Below are positions 17,079-24,300 of a stretch of 27,692 nucleotides of DNA, in pieces. Within the stretch, counting starts at the first letter, position 1. Every line of letters begins with the position of its first letter. The DNA is taken from the NCBI GenBank assembly GCA_040905285.1, contig JBBDRV010000168.1, positions 1 through 27,692 of the forward strand, given 5' to 3'. The notes under the pieces were generated by a model. The model saw nothing but the letters and a program-made list of their open reading frames with translations, had not been told where the DNA came from and ran no database searches. The position numbers were made by a program, and so were the translations under genes. This DNA is from JBBDRV01 sp040905285 (lineage in GTDB: Bacteria; Bacteroidota; Rhodothermia; Balneolales; Balneolaceae).

Positions 17079-17201
17079 ATGAAAGAGAAAAAATAGATTT
17101 CTAATCCGGTTTTATCATCCCTTGTCTAGCAAAGCCTTACCTTCAATTTTTGGATGGTTTTTTAAAACCAAAAGGTTATAAATTAATATTAGAATTGCCT
17201 T

Positions 17202-17444
17202 TTAATCATTCAACCTCTTCATGATCATCCGCATCATTTGATCTGGCTCTATATCTAGTGCGTTGGCCAAATTGATGATAACTGACAAAGTTGGTTCATG
17301 AATGCCTTTTTCAAGGTTATAAATATGCTTTCTGGTAATTCCGCTCCGGTCTTCCAGTTCCACATGAGAAATTTTTTGTTCTGTCCTCCGTTCGTTCAGA
17401 ATTCTTCCAAATATCTTTTTGGTATGATCTTTCTCAACTCCCAT
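17202..17444 (-). CDS. XRE-family repressor of the integrative element
   Basis: An 80-residue single-domain Cro/C1-type protein: GRILNERRTEQKISHVELEDRSGITRKHIYNLEKGIHEPTL followed by VIINLANALDIEPDQMM. The helix-turn-helix is complete. It is transcribed away from the cargo genes, and an inverted and direct repeat sits just upstream of its ATG (17476-17497). It therefore probably represses its own promoter and the divergent TPR gene, and perhaps element replication or excision. It is the only transcriptional repressor candidate in the element, in the position held by master regulators of integrative elements and phage satellites. Confidence 0.85.
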   Translation of the reverse strand: MGVEKDHTKKIFGRILNERRTEQKISHVELEDRSGITRKHIYNLEKGIHEPTLSVIINLANALDIEPDQMMRMIMKRLND

Positions 17445-17475
17445 TTGGGAATCAAGAAACTGAAATGTATTATGC

Positions 17476-17497
17476 TAAACGACGTAGTAAACTACGT
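17476..17497. promoter_or_regulatory. Operator between XRE and TPR genes
   Basis: ACGTAGT (17482-17488) and ACTACGT (17491-17497) form a perfect 7-bp inverted repeat with a 2-bp centre. The same DNA also holds two direct repeats TAAACKACGT (17476-17485 and 17488-17497), 12 bp apart, about one helical turn. It lies 32 bp before the XRE start and 43 bp before the TPR gene start. Confidence 0.55.
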
Positions 17498-17539
17498 TTA
17501 GCTGTTCCCCTGAATAAAAGGAATTGGTGGGTTTTTTAA

Positions 17540-18574
17540 ATGATGCTAAGAAAGCTGCTATTTATTCTAATATTAATGCTCTTAATTAACTGCGAAAAAG
17601 ATTCCATTGATGAAAGATCTCAAAATTATTACCAATATGGTATTAACAGATTCAACAACGAAAAATATCAAGAATCTATAGCTTATTTTTCCCGGTTCAT
17701 TGTTGCTAATCCAGATTCTACTGATGCAATCATTAAAAGAGGCAAAGCCTACTTTAAATTAGAAAAATTTGAAGATGCTATTAATGATTTTAAACTAGCT
17801 ATCCAACAGGATTCTCTGAATTCTGAAATTTATTATTATAAATCATTAAGCTTTTGGAAATCAAGGACAAATTTTAGAAGTGGATCCCTTCACTACATTA
17901 GAGAGGTGACAAAATCAATTCGTGCTATATCTAAAGCAATTGAACTAAATAATAATCCAACTTATCTACTACATAGGGCAAAAGCTCAATCTGGTTTGAA
18001 TGATCATGATGGTGCAATTTCAGACTTACATACACTTGTTTCTATTAATTCAGAATATGACAGTTTGTTTGTTGCATTTGCAGATTCAATTGTGGAAGCA
18101 CCAGCATCTACAAGGCAAGAGAGGTGTAGACATGCAATAAATTATTTTGATACTGCTGTTAAGTATCATCCAAAAGATGACCAGTTATTTTTTAAAAGAG
18201 GCCAATACCATCTAATGTGTGATAATTTTGAGCAGTCAATAAGTGATTTTTCCAATGCGATTACAATAAATTCAGAGCAATTTGAATACTATCTACAGAG
18301 AGCTGTAGCAAGAAAAGAATTAGATGATTATAGGAACAATAGTGATAGTAGAAACAGATTTTTACATTATAATCTATACTACACTGAGAATTATCAACTT
18401 GCCATTAGTGATTTAGATAATGCTATTAAATTAACTCCGGAAAATGGCGAAGCTTTTTTTTACCGCGGCAGAATAAAAATAATTGTTGGTAATAGCACAG
18501 GAAGAGAAGATTTAACAAGAGCTGGGCAATTAGGATATGAAAAAGCTTATGAAGTAATTCAAAATCTTCCGTAA
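17540..18574 (+). CDS. TPR-repeat lipoprotein, cargo of the integrative element
   Basis: A 344-residue protein with a lipoprotein signal peptide (lipidated Cys at about residue 18 in LLINCEKD). Several tetratricopeptide repeats follow: about 27-60, 61-95 (AIIKRGKAYFKLEKFEDA), 140-175, 215-250 (LFFKRGQYHLMCDNFEQS) and 280-320. TPR arrays bind other proteins and give no enzymatic activity; the lipid anchor places this one at the periplasmic or outer face of an envelope membrane. The coding DNA is strikingly AT-rich compared with the host genes, a sign of transfer. It starts with ATG 17540 (a second ATG follows at once). Divergent from the XRE gene with a shared operator. Function unknown. Confidence 0.85.
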   Translation: MMLRKLLFILILMLLINCEKDSIDERSQNYYQYGINRFNNEKYQESIAYFSRFIVANPDSTDAIIKRGKAYFKLEKFEDAINDFKLAIQQDSLNSEIYYYKSLSFWKSRTNFRSGSLHYIREVTKSIRAISKAIELNNNPTYLLHRAKAQSGLNDHDGAISDLHTLVSINSEYDSLFVAFADSIVEAPASTRQERCRHAINYFDTAVKYHPKDDQLFFKRGQYHLMCDNFEQSISDFSNAITINSEQFEYYLQRAVARKELDDYRNNSDSRNRFLHYNLYYTENYQLAISDLDNAIKLTPENGEAFFYRGRIKIIVGNSTGREDLTRAGQLGYEKAYEVIQNLP

Positions 18575-18820
18575 ACAGCGAACGTAAAAAATTTCAGAAG
18601 TATTTTTTGCGAACGTCGCAATGATGAAATACCGCTACTATGAATGTCGATTTACCACCCTAACCGCGAAAATTAATTTATAAATCCTTTGTGGGGGGTA
18701 GGGTTCTATTAAAAAGGAGCCAAAACTTCATAGTTGCTCTGTAACGCCCGCCCTCTGCTTAAGGCATAGGGCAGGATGGCTTGGTAGTTCAGATGATTAT
18801 ATCAACACGAAAGCAATCCC
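18575..18820. other. Spacer between the two cargo genes with symmetric repeats
   Basis: No gene is seen. At the left, an AT stem (AAAAAAT at 18586-18592 and ATTTTTT at 18602-18608) lies between two direct copies of GCGAACGT (18578-18585 and 18609-18616); this may terminate the TPR transcript. An imperfect hairpin with arms GCCCT and AGGGC (18750-18754 and 18768-18772) lies in the probable leader of the following gene. Confidence 0.45.
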
Positions 18821-19279
18821 ATGTATAAAGAACTATCAGTAACAGGCTTGCTGCTTTTTTTATGTTTCCCTCTGCTGGTATTGGGGCAGCCGAAAGATAT
18901 AAAAGCAGTTCAGAACAGCATAATGATTGAACTCATTGATGACTTAAATGGGGTAATTACAGAAAGAGGAATTAATGAACATTTAGAGAATTCTTTTTTT
19001 ATTTCCATTCATGTCGATCTTCCCGAAGCTCAATCTTTTGATGAAACTCGTAAAATTATTCGCAATTGGCGACAAGAATACGAGGAAATGAAAGTATCTA
19101 GTGCATGGGAGCACATTGATGGAGGCTCTTATGAATCACAAATGTATTTTAGATGGGGAAATGATGAACGCATTGCGAGTATAGCGATTGGCTATTGCCT
19201 TCCAGGTGAGCAGGGTACATGTTATGGAAATGAGGAAAAGCCTAGAGTCAATTTTCTTATTATGTATGATACTTTTTAA
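18821..19279 (+). CDS. Hypothetical secreted protein, cargo of the integrative element
   Basis: A 152-residue protein with a Sec signal peptide (about 1-22: MYKELSVTGLLLFLCFPLLVLG, cleavage near LGQ). The mature part of about 130 residues is acidic, has two cysteines (in GYCLPGEQGTCYG) that could form a disulphide, and ends in a hydrophobic stretch NFLIMYDTF. I do not recognise the family. It is AT-rich like the TPR gene, in the same orientation 246 bp downstream, and is the last gene before the right att site. The pairing of an envelope TPR lipoprotein with a secreted protein suggests they may act together at the cell surface, but this is only context. Confidence 0.7.
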   Translation: MYKELSVTGLLLFLCFPLLVLGQPKDIKAVQNSIMIELIDDLNGVITERGINEHLENSFFISIHVDLPEAQSFDETRKIIRNWRQEYEEMKVSSAWEHIDGGSYESQMYFRWGNDERIASIAIGYCLPGEQGTCYGNEEKPRVNFLIMYDTF

Positions 19280-19332
19280 AAGGTTAAGCAATATCTCTCT
19301 TATGCTCCTCTCTCACTAGGGTTTTTTCCGAC

Positions 19333-19354
19333 TTTGTTCTACCAATGTTCTACC
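19333..19354 (+). repeat. Right subterminal repeat, candidate integrase arm-type sites
   Basis: Same 22-bp sequence as 13501-13522 with one difference; here both 9-bp units read TGTTCTACC. It lies about 68 bp inside the right att copy. Presence near both ends, in the same orientation and outside any gene, suggests recombinase binding. Confidence 0.6.
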
Positions 19355-19421
19355 GCAAAAAGAGATGAAAAACGCTAAATAATTATTACTTAAAGAGTTA
19401 TAGATCCAAAAAAAGCTCTAA

Positions 19422-19441
19422 ATGTGCCCTGGACTGGATTC
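19422..19441 (+). repeat. Right attachment site (attR) inside tRNA-Leu
   Basis: Identical to 13383-13402. It covers the T-loop side of the T arm, the 3' acceptor strand and three bases beyond, so the tRNA is kept intact by integration. Confidence 0.88.
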
Positions 19442-19508
19442 GAACCAGCACGACCTTTCGGTCACTGCCCCCTCAAGACAGCGTGTCTACCAATTCCACC
19501 ACCAGGGC
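19425..19508 (-). tRNA. tRNA-Leu (anticodon GAG)
   Basis: An 84-nt class II tRNA. Acceptor stem GCCCTGG pairs with CCAGGGC and has discriminator A. The D arm follows with GGAATTGGTAGACAC. The anticodon stem CTGTC/GGCAG encloses loop TTGAGGG, anticodon GAG at 19472-19474 (complement CTC). A long variable arm (GACC GAAA GGTC) and a T arm with TTCGAAT complete it. The 3' CCA is not encoded. Its 3' end is the integration target, and the native terminator now lies at 13342-13382. Confidence 0.96.
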
Positions 19509-19519
19509 ATGACACCACC

Positions 19520-19549
19520 ATATCAATAAATGCCGGCTTCTGCCGGCAA
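19520..19549 (-). promoter_or_regulatory. Possible promoter of tRNA-Leu
   Basis: Minus-strand TTGCCG (19549-19544) and TGATAT (19525-19520) with an 18-bp spacer, ending 11 nt before the tRNA 5' end. The match to a housekeeping promoter is only partial. Confidence 0.3.
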
Positions 19550-19622
19550 CGAAGAAGGCAAATATAGGGGTTTTCCCTTTTAATCAACAGCTGACCGCAC
19601 TGAATTATTTTGTTTTCCGGAG

Positions 19623-19643
19623 TCTGACGGAATCTCCGTCAGA
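19623..19643. repeat. 9-bp inverted repeat downstream of the metalloprotease gene
   Basis: Perfect arms TCTGACGGA and TCCGTCAGA around a 3-nt loop. It lies about 115 bp past the metalloprotease stop codon on the minus strand. The stem is strong, but no T-run follows, so it may be a processing or stabilising hairpin rather than a classical terminator. Confidence 0.4.
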
Positions 19644-19756
19644 GAGCAGCCGGCAGCGACCCGCTCAACCCTGCATCTGCCATCTGCATCCCGGGTTATC
19701 ATCAACACCCTGGGTTACTTTATCATAAAAAATGTACCATCGGACCTGTTGATGAA

Positions 19757-20689
19757 TCAGCCGGGATTTCGGCATCTGGACTGAATAGCTGCGATATCTG
19801 TCCCGGAAAGCCTGACGGATGAGCCTGAGAAAGCCTCCACCTCGGAATACATGACAGATTCGGGGCTCTCCACATGTCCAAGCCCCAGAGCATGCCCCAC
19901 TTCATGCGCTAAAACGAGTCTCAAATGATTCAGGCTTTTGTAGTGGTATATATTGATCCGCGGCTGTTCCCCGCTGTTGTCATATTCACCCTGGCTGAAC
20001 CGGTATTCTCCCGCAAATCGCTCATTGTATTCTTCGATCAGGGCGTCTTTTTCACCGGAGACACCATTCAGCTGCTCTCTCATCGTCTCCAGCCTTTCAC
20101 CTGCACGGTTCACCTCATTTTGGAGACCGGCCAATCTGTCCTTCATCCGGGCCAGTTTATTTTCATTGTCCAGCAATTGATCTTTCTGCTGATCCGGCCC
20201 GCCTGTTTCATTCCAGGATTCTACGCGATCATTATGCCTCTCCATCCCCAGGCGGTACTGCTCAAGAAAGGAGTTGTAGTCCCCGAGAGCTTTCTCATAT
20301 TCCTTTCCGGACCGGGAATAGCTCCTTTGCAATCGGTCCAGCCGGGAAGACTTCATCTGAATGCGGGTTGAGAAAGACTTTTCTTCTTCAATCATCTGCT
20401 GCCGTTCATCATAGATCAGATGAACAGAGACATCCCCCTCGGGATCGAATTCGAAAAGCTGATATTCGGGACCCGCCGCATCAGACCATAATTTACCCGC
20501 TCCGTTCAGAAAGCGGCGCAGGTGGTCGGGGGAAAGATCGAATCGCTCGTCAATCTCACCGATATTGAAGGTCACCGGATTTGCACACGCCAGAACAGCG
20601 GGCTGTTCTTTAGCCGCCGGCTCACGTTTATCAAGGAACAGAGCTATTCCGGCAGCCGCAATAAGCAGGTAAAGCAAATATGAAATCAT
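19757..20689 (-). CDS. Matrixin-like (metzincin) zinc metalloprotease with internal coiled coil
   Basis: About 310 residues from ATG 20689 (a TTG four codons upstream is also in frame). One N-terminal membrane anchor (about 3-19). Residues about 38-97 resemble the start of a matrixin catalytic domain (VTFNIGEIDERF, GAGKLWSDA, VSVHLIYD). About 97-226 is a long charged coiled coil. The fold then seems to resume: INIYHYKSLNHL, the zinc motif HEVGHALGLGH (H262, E263, H266, H272) and a Met-turn SVMY (M280). All zinc ligands and the catalytic Glu are present. An insertion of this type between the strands of the catalytic domain is unusual. Probably acts outside the inner membrane. It stands alone, divergent from the GroES-like gene. 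Confidence 0.83.
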   Translation of the reverse strand: MISYLLYLLIAAAGIALFLDKREPAAKEQPAVLACANPVTFNIGEIDERFDLSPDHLRRFLNGAGKLWSDAAGPEYQLFEFDPEGDVSVHLIYDERQQMIEEEKSFSTRIQMKSSRLDRLQRSYSRSGKEYEKALGDYNSFLEQYRLGMERHNDRVESWNETGGPDQQKDQLLDNENKLARMKDRLAGLQNEVNRAGERLETMREQLNGVSGEKDALIEEYNERFAGEYRFSQGEYDNSGEQPRINIYHYKSLNHLRLVLAHEVGHALGLGHVESPESVMYSEVEAFSGSSVRLSGTDIAAIQSRCRNPG

Positions 20690-20961
20690 GCGAAGGATCA
20701 ATGGGGAATGAATTAAGTCTCTGCAGGAATTATTTAAACCGTATATTATCTCTGTTTAAAAGTAATCTATTTTCGCCTTTCCCCGCAAATTCGTACTGTC
20801 CCTTCACAGGATAAAGCACGACCTTCAGGGAAATGGACAAAGTGATTAACAGAATACAGCTGAAACAGCTCTGTAGTGTAAGTCCGACAGAGTGCTTGTA
20901 CTGGTAATAACAACAGGCTGTCTTGTATAGTACTTAAACGAAAATATCTTTAAACCATTCG

Positions 20962-21339
20962 ATGATACAGGACTATCTCAATTCGGTTGAAAAATTCATT
21001 GTTGTGGGCGATCGTGTCTTGATTAAGCCCCGGGATATGGAAACCCGGACAAAGAGCGGCCTTGTTTTGCCGGCTACTGTCAAGGAAAAGGAAGAGGTTC
21101 AGAGCGGATATATTATAAAAACCGGACCGGGATATGCCGTGCCGGGGACGGACGTTGATGAACTCTGGAAAGAAGACAGGAATGAACCCAGGTATATCGG
21201 TATGCAGGCACAGAAAGGAGACCTGGCCATCTACCTGAAAAACGGGTCTTTCGAGATCGAGTTTGAAAATGAAAAGTACCTGATCGTGCCGCACACAGCC
21301 ATTCTACTGCTGATCAGGGACGACCATGACCTGGAATAA
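20962..21339 (+). CDS. GroES-like co-chaperone family protein
   Basis: A 125-residue protein; canonical GroES is about 95. It keeps the GroES start (GDRVLIKPRDMETRTKSGLVLP) including the hydrophobic tripeptide LVL in the mobile loop that docks on GroEL. It also keeps the glycine-containing turn (IIKTGPGYAVPG) and the final strand EKYLIVPHTAILLLI. The segment between (DELWKEDRNEPRYIGMQAQ) replaces the usual roof loop, and about 12 residues extend the N terminus. No groEL lies nearby, so it is probably a second, divergent GroES. It starts with ATG 20962. It converges on tamB with 60 bp between stops. Confidence 0.8.
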   Translation: MIQDYLNSVEKFIVVGDRVLIKPRDMETRTKSGLVLPATVKEKEEVQSGYIIKTGPGYAVPGTDVDELWKEDRNEPRYIGMQAQKGDLAIYLKNGSFEIEFENEKYLIVPHTAILLLIRDDHDLE

Positions 21340-21399
21340 ACAGCTCAGCAGTTTGTCGGACCTGGGAACAGAAAGCGAGCAGGATGAGGGACAGACTGC

Positions 21400-24300
21400 T
21401 CAGTAGTCGAAATTCCACCGGAGATCCACACCTTCGCGATTATCATCCCCCTGGGTAATAACCAGCTCAAGGTTTCTCCGGATCATGTATTCAAGCTGGA
21501 ACATGGTCTTTGGCGAGGTTCCGGCAATTTCATTCAGCACCGCAAAAAACGTTCTGTTGTTCAAATACCAGCCCGTCTTGATCGTAGTGGCACTTCCCGA
21601 TCCAGTGCGGTTCGTGTCTATCTGAACGACATCGATACCCAGCTGCTGTGAAGCGACAATCGATGCCCTGTCCAGCAGCAGATCCATTGCAACATCCGCG
21701 GCGGTTGTCCCCTGTCCGCCACCGGAAACAGCCTGCTGCCAGGAGTCCAGTGCATAAAATGGCCGGCCGAAAAGCGTATAGCTGATGATGTCCTGCAATT
21801 CCAGAACAGGATCACTTTCAAAACTGAATTCAGGATCTTCAACGGTTCCTTCAATGATATACCAGAGGGTAATCTCCTCATCTGCCTGGGGGGGTGTGTA
21901 AAATGTCCGGATATTCATTTCAGGATTGTCAATCGGGCCGTAAAATGTCACGACGGCTTCATCAATCTCAAAATTTCGTCCCAGCGGCTGTGCATATCCC
22001 TGCACGCCCTCCATGGAGCCAAACATTTCCAGGTCTGCACCAGGCTCTTTTACAAGATCCAGAATACCTGCAAGTTCCACTTCCATATCCAGATACTGCT
22101 GGTTGCGGATAAAAAACTGGCGGTCGAACTCTACATTCATCTCGACAGCCAGCGAATCATAGAATGCCATGCTTCCCGGCTCTTCATCCTCCTCAAGCCT
22201 CACATCTTCAACGGATTCCTCCCCGAAATTCTGCAAATTCACAAACCCGCTCCGGAAATTGACCCCTCCGGTAAGAACCGGCCGCTCGCTTGTCCCCTGA
22301 AGGGTGCTGCTGATATCTACAATGGCATTCATATCAGCTGTATTGGCTACCCTGAACTGATCGGCACTCAGATTTATTTCCAGATTGCCGGGCTGCAGAT
22401 CCCGCAGGTCAACCTGCCCGTTTGCCGTCAGCCGGCCCGGCCCGCTTCTCACCGAGAATGAATCAAGCCGAAGCCGGTCCGGATTCATAGTCACATCCAT
22501 GGACATGTCCGAAAGGGCTACAGCTGTAGGTATAACCCGCAGACTTCCTCCGGTCAGTCTCAGAAAACCTGAAGGCTCCGGCTCTCCAATGGTGCCGTTG
22601 AGTTCAAAATCGCCTGTGATCCTGCCCCTTAAATCTCTCATGAGTTCCGGATCGAGAAAATCATTCAGGATAGCCAGGTCAAGATCATCAGACCGTGCAG
22701 TAACAAAGATCCCGTCGCTATCCCCGGGGAAATTTACCTGATACGTCCGCATATCCATATCCAGTGGCAGTGTTGCCTCAACACCGGCAATCCGTGAACC
22801 GCGGGAATGGACCGAACCGTCAAGACGGATATTGCCTGAATCATGCCTGTAGCCAAAAACAAATTCCACCAGGTCAATCGGAATGCCCGACAGCCGCCCA
22901 TCGGTCAGCTCAACCCTGCCGGTCAGGGCCGGGTCCCCTGCCGTACCTTCAAGCGTGGAATGAAAAAAGAAATTTCCTTCCGACTGGAATTCGATCTCCT
23001 CATCAAGGAACTGTCTCCAGAAAGAAATCGCCCGGGAGGGCACGCGAATTTCTCCTTCTACCGGCTGTTCAAGGAATTCGTCATCGGGAGTCGGGGAGGC
23101 ATCAGCTGCAAACGGCACATTCCCGCTTACAGTAAGAAGCTCTTCGTTCTCAAACCAGGCGCCAATGGATGTCTGCAGCCTGTTGTTATCGATGTCAGCC
23201 ACAGCTCTCAGGGAATCGACAGAGCCGTCATTCATTCTAATATTTTCTAAAAGCAGACTTGCACCCGATCGTATATCCTCACCTTCCCTGATAAAATGAA
23301 GGCGGCCGCTTAGCAGGGCTCCGGCAAACGACTCATTCAGTACAAGCCGCTGGATAGTGCCCAGGTTGAGCCGCCGGGCATCCACCGTTACTTCCTGACG
23401 GTTTTCATCGAGCCGGGGAATAGACATCTGTACATAAGCCGACCCTCCCGGGGATTCGATATGCAGGGTATCCATTTGCACGACCCGGTCTTTCCAGCTA
23501 AGGTCAAAAGGTCTTTGAAGAGACAGGGCACGATCCGGGGTCCGCAAAACAAACTCCTCTGTCCTTACAAGAAGATTATCTTCCATGTATTCAAAAGATC
23601 CTGAATGAAAAAGCGAGTTATCGTCATCCTGCCGGAGGTCGATACTCAGGCTGCCGTTTACCAGAGAATCCTGCAGCACCGTGCTGGCTGCCACACTCAC
23701 CAGCTGCAGGCGGAAACCGTTCCCCGCCGGGCCTTGAATATCCAGATCCAGTTCCACTTCGGGGTCCTCCAGCAAAAGCACGGACATGGATCCCGTGGTT
23801 TCATTTACGGTAAACAGGGTATCGTAGACAAGCTCCTCCATCCGCAGATCTGCGTCAAATTGCAGCTCACCGTCGCCTCTCCGGTATAAATTCCCCCTGA
23901 ATTCCCCCCCCGCCTGCAGGTTATCAATCCCCAGAAGCGGAGCCAGTGAGCTGACATCCTTGATACGGGTATCCATTTCAAGGGTATTGCCGGGATCGCG
24001 AAGGTTAAAAAGATGCTGACGGAAAGAGAAAACGGCGTCGGCTATCGGGCTTTCAAGTTCGGCATCTGTCACAACCGCGATCTGATCACTGATTTGAACA
24101 GCCGCTTCCAGACGGTCTATCGATTCGTAATTGACAAAACTTGAATCAAATTCCACAGCCGCAGTCATCTCAAGCTCTTCCGGGCTGAAATGAACTCCCT
24201 CTCCTTCGATCGTGACATTCAGGTGGGTGGGGAAGTCCTCCAGCCCCTGAAGATCCGTCAGGTTGAACTCTTCAAACCGGGCCGAAAATGTATAGGCAGG

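Larger units (their letters stand above)
16749..17201. other. 453-bp region with GGTCA cluster and a probable gene remnant
   Basis: No intact gene is supported. The left third carries a cluster of GGTCA/TGACC motifs (16758-16862). The middle carries a broken reading frame (16856-17078). The right end is AT-rich spacer downstream of the minus-strand XRE gene. The first two are listed as separate features. Confidence 0.6.
13383..19441 (+). mobile_element. Integrative (possibly mobilizable) element of about 6.0 kb in tRNA-Leu
   Basis: The element is bounded by the 20-bp direct repeats (13383-13402 and 19422-19441), with period 6,039 bp. It encodes a tyrosine recombinase next to the left end, an unrecognised protein, an HTH/excisionase-like protein, a RepA-like AAA ATPase, a divergent XRE regulator, a TPR lipoprotein and a small secreted protein. 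Composition is visibly more AT-rich than the flanks, most of all in 17445-19280. No relaxase, coupling protein or conjugation gene is present, so transfer would depend on a helper (conjugative element or phage). The intact tRNA copy is at the right end, far from the integrase. Confidence 0.85.

Noticed and set aside
13566..19279. Relaxase or conjugation gene within the element
   Set aside because: No HUH or MOB-type histidine triad, coupling ATPase or secretion gene was found in any product; the 170-residue protein lacks such motifs.
21344..21403. Imperfect inverted repeat (12 of 14 positions) between the groES-like and tamB stop codons
   Set aside because: The loop is about 32 nt, no T-run follows on either strand, and it overlaps the tamB stop, so a terminator call is not supported.
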